64,000 nt of DNA from Cypionkella sp049896245 (GTDB lineage Bacteria > Pseudomonadota > Alphaproteobacteria > Rhodobacterales > Rhodobacteraceae), in the NCBI RefSeq assembly GCF_049896245.1, contig NZ_JAFCTX010000006.1, forward strand, positions 1-64,000. Direction: 5' to 3'. The notes under the pieces were generated by a model that was given only the letters and a program-made list of their open reading frames with translations, was not told the DNA's origin and did no database searches. This document shows positions 16,199 to 24,651 of the stretch, piece by piece. Made by a program: the position numbers and the translations under genes. The first letter of the stretch is position 1. The number at the start of each line of letters is the position of its first letter.

Positions 16199-18694
16199 AT
16201 GAAGACTCATGTCAAGGCGCTGGTTGTGGGCGGTGGTGCGGTCGGCAATGGCATTGCCTATCATCTGGCAAAGGCCGGGTGGGATACCATGCTGGTGGAG
16301 CGCGATGAGCTGACGTCGGGGTCCACTTGGCACGCCGCAGGTCTGCTGCCCCTGTTCAACATGGGCTATGCGACGACGCATATTCATAAGTATTCGGTGG
16401 ATTTTTATAAGTCGCTGGAGGCGGAAACCGGGCTGAATGCTGGGTTTGCTGTGGTGGGCAACCTGCGGATGGCGCAGAATCAGGAGCGGATGGACGAGTA
16501 TATGCTCTATTCATCGGTGGCCGAGACGGCGGGGGTTTATCATGAGTTTATGACCCCTGCGCAGATGAAAGAGCGTTGGCCGCTGCTGCGCACCGATGAT
16601 CTTGTTGGGGCGCTGTATCACCCGCAGGACGGCTATATTAACCCGGCGGATGTGACGCAGGCGATGGCCAAGGGCGCGCGGCAGCACGGCGTGGCCATTG
16701 AGCGCAAGGTTCAGGTGGACGGGTATAAGTGGACAGGTGCTGAGTGGATCGTGTCCTGCACCCGGATGGTCGAGCAGGGCGGCAATCTGGTGGCCTCGGA
16801 TGACACGTTTGAAATCCGGGCTGAACATGTGGTGACGGCCACCGGCAACCATGCGCAGCGCACGGCGCGGTTGTTGGGGATCAAAATTCCGGCGATTCCG
16901 GTCGAGCATCAGTTCATCGTGACCGAGCCTGACCCGATGTTGGTGGAATATCGCAAGACCAACCCGGAACACCCGGTTCTGCGCGATGCCGATGCGAAGT
17001 GGTATGTGCGCGAAGAACGCGGCGGCTGGATTTTGGGGCCATATGAAAAAGGTGCCCCTGCGCGGTTTGAGTATTCGGTGCCCGATAGCTTCCGTGCCGA
17101 TCTGTTCCCGCTGGACCTAGAGCGGATCGAGGCCGAGTATATGGCGATGATCCACCGCTTGCCGTCGTCGGAAGTGGTTGGGTTGAAAGACGATTTCAAC
17201 GGCCCGATCTGCTACACGCCGGATGGCAACCCGCTGGTTGGCCCGGTGCCGGGGCTGCGGAATATGTGGATAGCGGAAGGCTTCTCGTTTGGCATCACGG
17301 CGGCGGGCGGTACGGGCTATTATCTGGCGCAGATGATGGTGAATGGCGAGGCTGAGATCGACATGGCCAGCTTGGACCCGCGCCGGTATGGCTCGTGGAT
17401 CACCACCGAATATGCGGCGCGGAAGAATGAGGAATGTTACGACCACGTGTTCGTTTTGCACCACCCGGATGAGGAGCGCGAGGCGTGCCGTCCGCTGCGC
17501 ACCGCCCCGGTCTATGATCGCCAGAAGGCGTTGGGCGCGCAGTTCGGGCAAGTGAATGGCTGGGAGCGGCCGATTTATTACGGGCCTTTGAATGCGTCGG
17601 AGGATTTTGACCACAAATCGCGGTCGTTCCGGCGTGGGGCTTGGTGGCAATATGCGGTCGAGGAAGCCAAGGCGATTCGCGAAACCGCGGGTCTGATTGA
17701 TGCGACAGCGTTTACCAAGCATGTGGTGAAAGGGCCGGGGGCGACGGCGTTCCTTGACTGGTTCACCTGCAACGCTTTGCCGAAGGTTGGCCGCATTAAC
17801 CTGACCTATGCGTTGACCCCTGCGGGGACGACGCGGACGGAATATACCATCGTGCGCAATGGCGAGGATGATTATTATCTGGTCAGCGCCGGGGCTTGGA
17901 CGGCGTATGACGCCGATTTCTTGCGGAAGTGTGCCGAGGATAAAGCGCCGGAGTTTGGCTATATCGAGATCCATGACGTGACGACTCAGTGGGGGGTGTT
18001 CGCGATTGCGGGGCCAAAGGCGCGCGCGATTTTGGCGGAACTGATCAAGGACGAGAACCCGGCGACGGCTTTGTCGAACAAGCGCTTCCCGTGGTTGTCG
18101 GCGCGGCGGATCGAGTTGGGCATGTGTCCGGTCAATGCGATCCGGGTGGCTTATACTGGCGAATTGGGTTGGGAATTGCACCATCCGATCGAGATGCAGC
18201 GCTATCTTTGGGATTTGCTGCTCAAGGCGGGCGAGAAGCATGGGTTGAAGCTGGTCGGCGCGCGGGCGCAGAACTGGCTCCGGCAGGAGAAATCGTATCG
18301 GGCGTTTGGCAACGAGTTGGGGCGCGATGCGACGCCGCTGGAGGCGGCTTTGGATCGGTTTGTTGATCTGAAGAAGGATTTCCAAGGCAAGCAGGCGATG
18401 CTGGATGTGGGGATACGCTCCAAATGCTGCACTTTGTTGATTGATGGGCCGAGCGATACTGATCCTTGGGGCAAGGAAGCGCTGTTGCTGGACGGGGTGA
18501 AGATTGGGCGTCTGACCTCGGGCGGTTATTCGGTGGCGTTCGGCAAGCAAATCGGCATGGGTTATGTGCGGCCCGATCTGGCGGAAGTTGGCACCAAGCT
18601 GAAGGTTCGGATGAACCGAGAATTGTGGGATTGTGTGGTGGTTGAGGATAGCCCGTTTGATCCGAGCAATGCGCGGATCAGGGTGGATGGCTGA
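16199..18694 (+). CDS. FAD-dependent oxidoreductase / GcvT two-domain protein (dimethylglycine dehydrogenase-like)
   Basis: An 831-residue two-domain enzyme. Residues 1-370 form a DAO-type FAD domain, with the dinucleotide motif GGGAVGNGIA at 12-21 and GSTWHAAGLL, where the His is the usual site for FAD attachment in dimethylglycine/sarcosine dehydrogenases. From about residue 430 follows a GcvT folate-binding aminomethyltransferase domain with its C-terminal barrel from about 735. Such proteins oxidatively demethylate N-methylated amines and pass the one-carbon unit to tetrahydrofolate. The substrate (dimethylglycine, sarcosine or another) is not resolved by context. It is monocistronic and ends at a terminator-like hairpin. 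Confidence 0.9.
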   Translation: MKTHVKALVVGGGAVGNGIAYHLAKAGWDTMLVERDELTSGSTWHAAGLLPLFNMGYATTHIHKYSVDFYKSLEAETGLNAGFAVVGNLRMAQNQERMDEYMLYSSVAETAGVYHEFMTPAQMKERWPLLRTDDLVGALYHPQDGYINPADVTQAMAKGARQHGVAIERKVQVDGYKWTGAEWIVSCTRMVEQGGNLVASDDTFEIRAEHVVTATGNHAQRTARLLGIKIPAIPVEHQFIVTEPDPMLVEYRKTNPEHPVLRDADAKWYVREERGGWILGPYEKGAPARFEYSVPDSFRADLFPLDLERIEAEYMAMIHRLPSSEVVGLKDDFNGPICYTPDGNPLVGPVPGLRNMWIAEGFSFGITAAGGTGYYLAQMMVNGEAEIDMASLDPRRYGSWITTEYAARKNEECYDHVFVLHHPDEEREACRPLRTAPVYDRQKALGAQFGQVNGWERPIYYGPLNASEDFDHKSRSFRRGAWWQYAVEEAKAIRETAGLIDATAFTKHVVKGPGATAFLDWFTCNALPKVGRINLTYALTPAGTTRTEYTIVRNGEDDYYLVSAGAWTAYDADFLRKCAEDKAPEFGYIEIHDVTTQWGVFAIAGPKARAILAELIKDENPATALSNKRFPWLSARRIELGMCPVNAIRVAYTGELGWELHHPIEMQRYLWDLLLKAGEKHGLKLVGARAQNWLRQEKSYRAFGNELGRDATPLEAALDRFVDLKKDFQGKQAMLDVGIRSKCCTLLIDGPSDTDPWGKEALLLDGVKIGRLTSGGYSVAFGKQIGMGYVRPDLAEVGTKLKVRMNRELWDCVVVEDSPFDPSNARIRVDG

Positions 18695-18712
18695 AACATC
18701 AATTGGTTCAAG

Positions 18713-18752
18713 AAGGGTGGTGGGAGTGATCCTGCCGCCCTTTCGGTTTTGT
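18713..18752 (+). terminator. Probable terminator of the GcvT-type gene
   Basis: AAGGGTGG (18713-18720) pairs with CCGCCCTT (18735-18742) with one G-T pair, followed by TCGGTTTTG. It lies 18 bp after the stop codon. Confidence 0.55.
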
Positions 18753-18765
18753 GGCTGGCCGTAAG

Positions 18766-18860
18766 CCGGGGGTTTCACACCCCCGGACCCCCGTGGGATA
18801 TTTAAGAACAGATGAAATTCGGGGGCCGGAGCGCAAATTTTAGTCAAACTATTGGGATTT
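18766..18860 (+). repeat. Dispersed hairpin-headed intergenic repeat, copy 3
   Basis: CCGGGGGT / ACCCCCGG hairpin, then ACCCCCGTGGGATATTTAAG, AACAGATGAAA and, after a diverged stretch, AAATTTTAG. It lies between the convergent ends of the GcvT-type gene and the cysteine-rich gene. Confidence 0.8.
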
Positions 18861-18868
18861 GCGGTCTT

Positions 18869-19282
18869 TTACTCCGCCGCTAACCTTGTATCGGTGACGA
18901 TCAGCGCGCAGGTGGGGCAGGCTTTCGGGCCGGATTGTGCGAACCAGCGGCAGGTGGCGCGGATGGTGCAGGGCGGCAGGTCGGGGGTTGCGTGGGCTTG
19001 CAGGGCGGCCATGGCGCGGTCGATGACGCCGCAGCGGCTGCCTGTCCATTGCGCGCAGCCGGAGGTTTGGCAGGTGCCGGTGAAGCGCATGCGGGCCTCG
19101 GGTGGGCCTGCGGTTTTCGCGGCGTTCAGGAAATCTGCATCCACCGTCATCGGGGTGCGCAGGTTGTGGATTTTTCCGTCCGGGCCGAGCACGCCAAGCA
19201 GACCAGCGCCCGCAGTGGCGGGGGCGCTGGGGCAGGTGTGGCTGGCGCGGGCGGTGGGGGGATCACCGCCCGCGACACTCAT
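18869..19282 (-). CDS. Cysteine-rich hypothetical protein
   Basis: A 137-residue protein I do not recognise with certainty. It carries eight cysteines, including C-x4-C (TCQTSGC) and C-x2-C (ACPTC), and closes with CRWFAQSGPKACPTC, a pattern suggesting a metal or iron-sulfur site. No signal peptide is visible. Its ATG overlaps the stop of the upstream small gene by four bases (ATGA at 19279-19282), showing the two are translated together. Similar proteins in this family of bacteria are sometimes labelled nitrogen-fixation-like, without evidence of function. Confidence 0.7.
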   Translation of the reverse strand: MSVAGGDPPTARASHTCPSAPATAGAGLLGVLGPDGKIHNLRTPMTVDADFLNAAKTAGPPEARMRFTGTCQTSGCAQWTGSRCGVIDRAMAALQAHATPDLPPCTIRATCRWFAQSGPKACPTCALIVTDTRLAAE

Positions 19283-19521
19283 AATGCGGCCCTTGCGGTG
19301 ACAAAGGCGCGGTTGAGTTGCTTTTCCGCGTCAAACAGCATGTCGAAATCATGCCGGGCGACGAGGCCCCACCAATCGCGGGGGAATTTGGTCACGAAGG
19401 GTTGGTCGTAGTGGATACCGGCCAGATGGCCGAGCACCAGCTTTTGCATGTCGCCACTGATGGCGGCCTGCGTTTCTTTCGACAGGGCAATATCGCCCGG
19501 ATCAACCACAAAACGGGTCAT
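19279..19521 (-). CDS. Small conserved hypothetical protein
   Basis: An 80-residue protein rich in aromatic residues (FPRDWWGLVARHDFDMLFDAE), with no signal peptide, no cysteines and no transmembrane segment. It is the first gene of a two-gene unit with the cysteine-rich protein, which it overlaps by four bases. GAGG is present upstream of its ATG at 19521. The function is unknown; the tight coupling suggests the two act together or are needed in fixed ratio. Confidence 0.7.
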   Translation of the reverse strand: MTRFVVDPGDIALSKETQAAISGDMQKLVLGHLAGIHYDQPFVTKFPRDWWGLVARHDFDMLFDAEKQLNRAFVTARAAL

Positions 19522-19630
19522 GCGAACCTCCTGAAAAACGGGATGCGCTTGAAATATGCAGCGCTTCGACAGGCTAGCCGATAATCGCCTTTAGGGCGAG
19601 TCTGTGGTGGGTATGGAATTCCGTAGGGTG

Positions 19631-20419
19631 TTAGCGTTGGTTGGCCGCCAACCATGCGTTCCAGTCGCGGGCGTTGCCTGCGAAGGCGTTCAGATCGACT
19701 TTGCCGGCGATGCCGGGAACCTGGCCTGTGCCGCTGTATTGCCAGAACGTCCAGCTTTGGCCTGCGTAGAGGTCGCGCGGGTGGGCTGCGACCGAGCGCA
19801 GCCAGAAATCGGCACCTTGGACTTTCCACATCTGGTTGTCTTCGAAGAAGTCGATGGCAGTGTAGACGATGGGGCGCTGGCCGTAATGCGCTTGCAGGGC
19901 GCGGATGAAGATTTGTGCTTCGGAGCGGATATGGTCTGGGCTGTTGCGGATGCGGCAGGTCGGCGAGGTTGGGGTCCATTCCATATCCAGCACTGGCGGG
20001 AGCGCCCCGGCCGTGCGGGGGACATGAGCGATGAACCAGCGGGCTTGTTCGATGGCGGGGCGGCAGTGGTAGAAGAAATGGTACGCGCCGCGCGGGATGC
20101 CTGCGCGGGCGGCGCCGCGCCAGTGTTGATCAAACAGCGGGTCGGCTTGGTCGCCGCCCTCGGTCGCTTTGATGAAGGCAAAGCTGACGCCGTTGGCTTG
20201 CGCGGTTTGCCAATCGACGGTTGTTTGGAATTTGGAGACATCAATGCCGTGGATCCGGTGGTCTTGTGGGGCTGTCGAGCCGAAATCTTGCGGATGGGCA
20301 TCGCCGAAATTGGCGCGGTTGGGGGTCGCTGTGTGCGAAGCGGTCGATTCGTGGGTTTCACGGCGACCGCCGCAGGCGGCGAGGGTGAGGATCAGGGCGA
20401 GGGTGAGGGCGCGATGCAT
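19631..20419 (-). CDS. Glycoside hydrolase family 25 lysozyme, lipoprotein
   Basis: A 262-residue protein. The signal peptide ends in the lipobox LTLAAC with the lipidated cysteine at residue 16, so the enzyme should be membrane-anchored, probably in the outer membrane. The GH25 domain starts at HGIDVSKFQ and has the catalytic acidic residues in VLDMEW as well as FIKATEG, GAYHFF and the late WQYSGTGQVPGI block. These muramidases cleave peptidoglycan between MurNAc and GlcNAc. It stands alone, with a repeat element upstream; a role in cell-wall remodelling or against competitors is possible. Confidence 0.9.
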   Translation of the reverse strand: MHRALTLALILTLAACGGRRETHESTASHTATPNRANFGDAHPQDFGSTAPQDHRIHGIDVSKFQTTVDWQTAQANGVSFAFIKATEGGDQADPLFDQHWRGAARAGIPRGAYHFFYHCRPAIEQARWFIAHVPRTAGALPPVLDMEWTPTSPTCRIRNSPDHIRSEAQIFIRALQAHYGQRPIVYTAIDFFEDNQMWKVQGADFWLRSVAAHPRDLYAGQSWTFWQYSGTGQVPGIAGKVDLNAFAGNARDWNAWLAANQR

Positions 20420-20544
20420 CGCGCCAAAATGCCAGAGCCTGCGGTGTTTGTCAGTGGGGGAAATAGCGGCGTAGGCGAAATTCCCCCCTGCTTTGGAACC
20501 GAGTGCATTTGGTTTGACGCACAGGCGTTTGACGGCGGCGTAAA

Positions 20545-20609
20545 ATTCCCCGCTGGGAATGACTTGTGGTTTTGACTCATTTTAGCGGGGTTTTTCACAA
20601 CATGTTGTG
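20545..20609 (-). repeat. Dual-palindrome intergenic element, copy 2
   Basis: In minus-strand order: palindrome B CACAACATGTTGTG (20596-20609, perfect), then about 27 bp, then CCACAAGTC joined to palindrome A ATTCCC-AGCG-GGGAAT (20545-20560). It lies upstream of the lysozyme gene and downstream of the DauA-like gene. Confidence 0.8.
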
Positions 20610-20705
20610 GGTCCGAGCCGCGCCATCGTTGAAGTGACCTTAATATTTGATGCGACAGGTCTGGCGCGCTGCGATTTCTTTGCGCCAGACCAAACCAATC
20701 AGGGG

Positions 20706-21782
20706 TTAGCCGAAGCGCGCGGGCGACAGTGCGGCGATCAGGGTGGGGCTTGCGCTTGGCGGTGTTGCGGTGATCAGGTCGGATGCCAGTTGACTGGCGG
20801 CAGGGCTGGATTGAAAGCCGTAGCCGCCTTGCCCCGCGAGCCAGAAGAATGTGGGGTCATGGGCGTCGGGGCCGATCACCAGCACACGGTCGGGCGAGAA
20901 GGTGCGCAGGCCTGCCCAGTTTGACAGCAGTTTGGTGACGGGTTCGGTGACAAATTCTTCGTAGCGGGCAAGGCCCTCGGCCAGCACCATATCGTCGGCC
21001 CAAGCGTCGTGCGGCTCCATCGGGTGTTCCTCGGCGGGCGAGACGATGAGGGCTCCGGCGTCGGGCTTGGCATACCACGTCTCGCCACAGCCGAACATCA
21101 TCGGCCAGTGGGTGACATCATGGCCGCCGGGGGCGGGGATGCGTGCCATCGAGCGGCGGTTGGGTTGGAAGCCCAGGGGTTTGATGCCAGCCATTGCTGC
21201 TGTTTGGTCAACCCAAGCGCCGGAGGCGTTGATCAGGATGGTGGCTTCATATTCGCTGTTGGCGGTGGTGACGCGCCAGCCTTGGGTGGTTCTGGCGATG
21301 GCCGTGGCGCGGGCGTTGAGGTGGAATTCGGCACCATTGGCGCGGGCTTCGCGGGCGAAATTTTGCAGCAACAGGTCGGTGTCGATGTCCCATGCGTGTG
21401 AGGCTAGGGCGGCGCGGGTGACGGTTGCGGGGTTGAGGATCGGCACGATGGCGCGGGCCTGCTCAAAAGTGATTTCGGGAAGGTGCATGTCGGCGATGTC
21501 ATGCTCGAATGTGGCGTCTTCGCCGGGGCGACCCAAGATCATGATGCCACGCGGCGAGAGCACGTTGGGCTGCGCGCGAAAGAAATCGCCTGAGGCAATG
21601 GAGAGTTCAACCACTGGCGCGAGGCCGTAGCGGGGTTCATAGAGGGCTGCTGAGCGGCCCGAGGCGTGGTGGGCGAGGTTGGATTCGGCTTCCAGCAGGG
21701 TGACGTTGCCGTGTTCCGACAGGCGGGCGGCTGCCGAGACGCCTGCGATGCCGCCGCCGATGATCAGGAAATCTGTCTGCAT
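20706..21782 (-). CDS. FAD-dependent amino-acid dehydrogenase, DauA-like
   Basis: A 358-residue protein from the ATG at 21782. It has the FAD-binding GGGIAGVSAAARLSEHG at the N-terminus, SGRSAALYEPRYG, DIDTD in the middle and GQGGYGFQSSPA near the C-terminus, all closely similar in order to D-arginine dehydrogenase (DauA) of Pseudomonas. It probably oxidises D-amino acids or related amines to imino acids, feeding electrons to the respiratory chain; D-arginine specificity is only suggested. The open frame extends further upstream through a dispersed repeat and is not coding there. Confidence 0.85.
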   Translation of the reverse strand: MQTDFLIIGGGIAGVSAAARLSEHGNVTLLEAESNLAHHASGRSAALYEPRYGLAPVVELSIASGDFFRAQPNVLSPRGIMILGRPGEDATFEHDIADMHLPEITFEQARAIVPILNPATVTRAALASHAWDIDTDLLLQNFAREARANGAEFHLNARATAIARTTQGWRVTTANSEYEATILINASGAWVDQTAAMAGIKPLGFQPNRRSMARIPAPGGHDVTHWPMMFGCGETWYAKPDAGALIVSPAEEHPMEPHDAWADDMVLAEGLARYEEFVTEPVTKLLSNWAGLRTFSPDRVLVIGPDAHDPTFFWLAGQGGYGFQSSPAASQLASDLITATPPSASPTLIAALSPARFG

Positions 21783-21883
21783 GTCTGCCCCCGTGGTTTT
21801 GCGCGATTGGTTGGTATGGTTGGGCGGAATGCAAGGGGGGAGGTGTGATTTTATGCTGACACTGCGTGCGTTTGGGGCTGGTG

Positions 21884-21960
21884 CCGGGGGTTTCACACCC
21901 CCGGACCCCCGTGGCATATTTAGGAACAGATGAAAAATTTAAGATAAAGTTTAGTGGGTT
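21884..21960 (+). repeat. Dispersed hairpin-headed intergenic repeat, copy 4
   Basis: CCGGGGGT / ACCCCCGG hairpin, ACCCCCGTGGCATATTTAGG, AACAGATGAAAA, then an A/T-rich tail with AAGTTTAGTGGG. It lies between the DauA-like and VOC genes. Confidence 0.8.
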
Positions 21961-21980
21961 TTCAGCCTGTCACGTGTTGG

Positions 21981-22463
21981 TCAGCCGCGCCTTGCGGCGT
22001 CGATTTTGGCGACGTCGATTTTCTGCATCGTCATCATGGCGGCGAAGGCGCGGGCGGCTTCGCCGCCGCCTGCGGTCAAGGCGTCGGTCAGGGTGCGGGG
22101 GGTGATTTGCCAGTTGATGCCCCATTTATCGCGGCACCAGCCACATTCGCTGGTCTGGCCGCCATTGCCTACAATGGCGTTCCAGTAGCGGTCGGTTTCT
22201 TCCTGATCATCGGTGGCGATCTGCATGGAAAACGCCTCGGTGTGTTTGAACGCAGGACCGCCGTTCAACCCGATGCAGCGCACGCCGCAGACGGTGAAAT
22301 CGACGGTGAGGACATCGCCCTTGTGGCCGGAGGGGTAGTCGCCGGGGGCGTGGAAGACCGCGTGGACGGACGTATCGGGGAAGATGCTGGCGTAGAAGTT
22401 CGCGGCGGCTTCGGCGTCTTTGTCATACCAGATGCAGATGGTGTTTTTTGCGGCTTTGGCCAT
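21981..22463 (-). CDS. VOC family protein (PhnB-like)
   Basis: A 160-residue protein of the vicinal oxygen chelate superfamily. The first beta-alpha-beta-beta-beta module starts at NTICIWYDKDAEAAANFYAS and the second at SMQIATDDQEETDRYW; ECGWCRDKWGINWQI is typical of the PhnB/3-demethylubiquinone methyltransferase-like subgroup. Most members have no proven activity. The ATG at 22463 is preferred to upstream ATGs at 22496 and 22487 because AAGG precedes it at usable spacing. It is monocistronic and lies beyond the terminator of the BMP operon. Confidence 0.85.
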   Translation of the reverse strand: MAKAAKNTICIWYDKDAEAAANFYASIFPDTSVHAVFHAPGDYPSGHKGDVLTVDFTVCGVRCIGLNGGPAFKHTEAFSMQIATDDQEETDRYWNAIVGNGGQTSECGWCRDKWGINWQITPRTLTDALTAGGGEAARAFAAMMTMQKIDVAKIDAARRG

Positions 22464-22529
22464 GGGGATCGCCTTTTCGGTTTGCATTGAATTCAAGGTA
22501 GTTTTTCACCGGATCGAGGCCAAGGCAAG

Positions 22530-22558
22530 CAAAAGGCCCGCGCTGGGTGCGCGGGCCT
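22530..22558 (-). terminator. Terminator of the BMP-type ABC transporter operon
   Basis: AGGCCCGCGC (22534-22543) and GCGCGGGCCT (22549-22558) form a perfect 10-bp stem with a 5-nt loop; on the minus strand TTTTGCTTGCC follows. It is about 45 bp past the stop of the binding-protein gene. Confidence 0.85.
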
Positions 22559-22601
22559 GATTTATGGGCAAGGATTGGCTTAGTGGTTTAGATCGAACCG
22601 C

Positions 22602-23684
22602 TTAGGACGCGCTTTCGACGCCTTTGACGAACCAATCTATGGTGGCGAGTTGTTCCAGCGTCATGATCTCACCCGCTTTGACCTTCTCAACCCCGTCCTG
22701 GTCGAAAATCGGGCCGGTGAAAATGTCATAGCTGCCGTCTTTGTAGCCTGCCTGCACGGCGTCAGCCAAGGCCACCACATCTGCGGGAACCGAGGCATTG
22801 TAGGGCGCGATCACCACGGTGCCCTCTTTCATGCCATCCCAAGTGTCGGTCGAGGTCCAGGTGCCGTCCACAATCGCTTGGGCGCGGGCGACGTAATAGG
22901 GCCCCCAGATGTCTTCGATGGCGGTAAGATGCGCGGTGGGCGCGAAGGCGGACATATCGGCGCCCTGACCAAAGCCGAACAGGCCTTTTTGCTCAAGAAT
23001 TTGCAGCGGGCCGGGGCTGTCGGTGTGGGTGGTGACGATATCGCAGCCGAGGTTGATCAGAGTCTCAGTAGCGGCGGCTTCTTTCGGTGGGTCGAACCAG
23101 CTGTCGATCAGCACCAGTTTGACGGTCGCAGCCGGGTTTTGCTTTTGCGCGGCAAGGGCGAAGGCGTTGACGCCCAAGACTACTTCAGGGACCTTGTAGG
23201 AGCCGAGATAGCCCAGAGTGCCGGATTTCGACATTTTGCCTGCGATGGTGCCCAGAACGGCGCGGCCTTCGTGGAATTTGGAATTGTAGGTGGCCACGTT
23301 ATCGGTGCGCTTGAAGCCGGTGCAATGTTCAAACTTCACATCGGGGAATTCGGCTGCGACGGCCAAAGTTTGGTCCATATAGCCGTAAGAACAGGTGAAG
23401 ATCAGCTTGCAGCCTTGGTTGGCCAGATCGCGGATCAGCGGGATGGCGCTGGCGTCTTCGGCGACGTTTTCGACATAAAGCGTCTCGACCTTATCGCCGA
23501 GGGCTGCGTCAATCGCCTCGCGCCCCTTGTTGTGCGCCCAGGTCCAGCCATAGTCGCCGATCGGGCCGAGAAAGATGAAGCCGATTTTAACCTTGTCGGC
23601 GGCGTGCGCCATGGTGCCCGTCAGTGAAAGCGTGGCAGCAGCACCCACGGCTTTCATCAGGCTGCGACGGTTGAGTGTCGTCAT
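22602..23684 (-). CDS. BMP family ABC transporter substrate-binding protein
   Basis: A 360-residue exported binding protein. The ATG at 23684 has GGGAGA upstream. The N-terminus NRRSLMKAVGAAATLSL resembles a Tat signal (twin arginine, then hydrophobic stretch), ending near AHA. The mature part opens with VKIGFIFLGPIGDYGWTWAH, typical of the Bmp/PnrA family, which binds purine nucleosides. It is the last gene of a four-gene operon (ATPase, permease, permease, binding protein). Neighbouring deaminase, xanthine dehydrogenase and cytosine-deaminase-like genes support a nucleoside or nucleobase as ligand. Confidence 0.92.
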   Translation of the reverse strand: MTTLNRRSLMKAVGAAATLSLTGTMAHAADKVKIGFIFLGPIGDYGWTWAHNKGREAIDAALGDKVETLYVENVAEDASAIPLIRDLANQGCKLIFTCSYGYMDQTLAVAAEFPDVKFEHCTGFKRTDNVATYNSKFHEGRAVLGTIAGKMSKSGTLGYLGSYKVPEVVLGVNAFALAAQKQNPAATVKLVLIDSWFDPPKEAAATETLINLGCDIVTTHTDSPGPLQILEQKGLFGFGQGADMSAFAPTAHLTAIEDIWGPYYVARAQAIVDGTWTSTDTWDGMKEGTVVIAPYNASVPADVVALADAVQAGYKDGSYDIFTGPIFDQDGVEKVKAGEIMTLEQLATIDWFVKGVESAS

Positions 23685-23706
23685 TTTAGTCTCCCAGTTG
23701 GTGTTT

Positions 23707-24651
23707 TTAGGTAGAGGGCAGGAAAGGCTTTCCGAGGCAGGCGGGGGCAGAGGCCCCGACATTGCCACGGGACGAAATCAGGGTCAGCGCCACCACTGTC
23801 ATAACGTATGGCATAGCCGCCCAGAATTGCGAGGGTATCGCTTGGACAAACGGCAGGCTGTTGCCAAAGCCATTGGCCTTGGCGAAGAGTTCCAGCCACA
23901 TCAGGAAGCCGAAGAAGTAGGCTCCGGCCAAGAGCCGCCCGGTGCGCCATCCGGCGAACACCACCAGCGCGAGGGCGATCCAGCCGCGCCCGGCGGTCAT
24001 TTTCTCGGCCCACATCGGGGTGATCACCATGCTGAAATAAGCGCCGCCGATGCCTGCCATAGCACCACCGAAGCCGATGGCGGCGTAGCGCACTGCGGTG
24101 ACGGAATAGCCGATGGAATGGGCGGAATGATCATTCTCGCCGACCGCGCGCAGGATCAGGCCGGCGCGGGTGGATTTCAGGAACCATGCGGTGAGCGGGA
24201 CCATGACAAGGGCGAAATAGACGAGGGGGGAGTAGCCGAAGAACAGCTTCCAGATCGGGTCTTTCGCCAGAACGTCGGGGAAGATCGAGCCAAACTGCGG
24301 CACAATGCGCCCAGTGAAAGACACGCCGATCAGCGAGGACAGACCGGTGCCGAAGATCGACAGCGCAAGACCGGTGGCGACCTGATTGGAGTTGAGTTGC
24401 AGCACGAGGACGGCGAACAGCATCGACGACAGCGCGCCGCCTGCGGCTGCTCCGATCGCGCCAAGCCACGGGTTGAAGGTCAGCGCGGTGATGACGAAGC
24501 CCGAGATTGCCCCCATCAGCATCATGCCCTCAACCCCGAGGTTCAGCACACCCGATTTTTCGGTGATGAGTTCGCCCAAGCCTGCCAGCAGGATCGGGGT
24601 GGTGAGGCCGACGATGGTGACAATCGAGGCGATGATGAATTCCGGGCTCAT
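23707..24651 (-). CDS. ABC transporter permease (nucleoside type, second subunit)
   Basis: A 314-residue membrane protein of the BPD_transp_2 family (like NupQ/YufQ). It contains about eight hydrophobic segments, an early EKSGVLNLGVEGMMLMG motif that is diagnostic for this group, and the coupling region VGENDHSAHSIG for contact with the ATPase. Its ATG overlaps the stop codon of the other permease (ATGA at 24648-24651). It forms the membrane channel together with that subunit. Confidence 0.92.
   Translation of the reverse strand: MSPEFIIASIVTIVGLTTPILLAGLGELITEKSGVLNLGVEGMMLMGAISGFVITALTFNPWLGAIGAAAGGALSSMLFAVLVLQLNSNQVATGLALSIFGTGLSSLIGVSFTGRIVPQFGSIFPDVLAKDPIWKLFFGYSPLVYFALVMVPLTAWFLKSTRAGLILRAVGENDHSAHSIGYSVTAVRYAAIGFGGAMAGIGGAYFSMVITPMWAEKMTAGRGWIALALVVFAGWRTGRLLAGAYFFGFLMWLELFAKANGFGNSLPFVQAIPSQFWAAMPYVMTVVALTLISSRGNVGASAPACLGKPFLPST

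Noticed and set aside
17117..18847. Long minus-strand open frame (576 codons)
   Set aside because: Antisense shadow of the FAD/GcvT gene, with the same Arg/His/Gln/Pro-rich non-protein composition.
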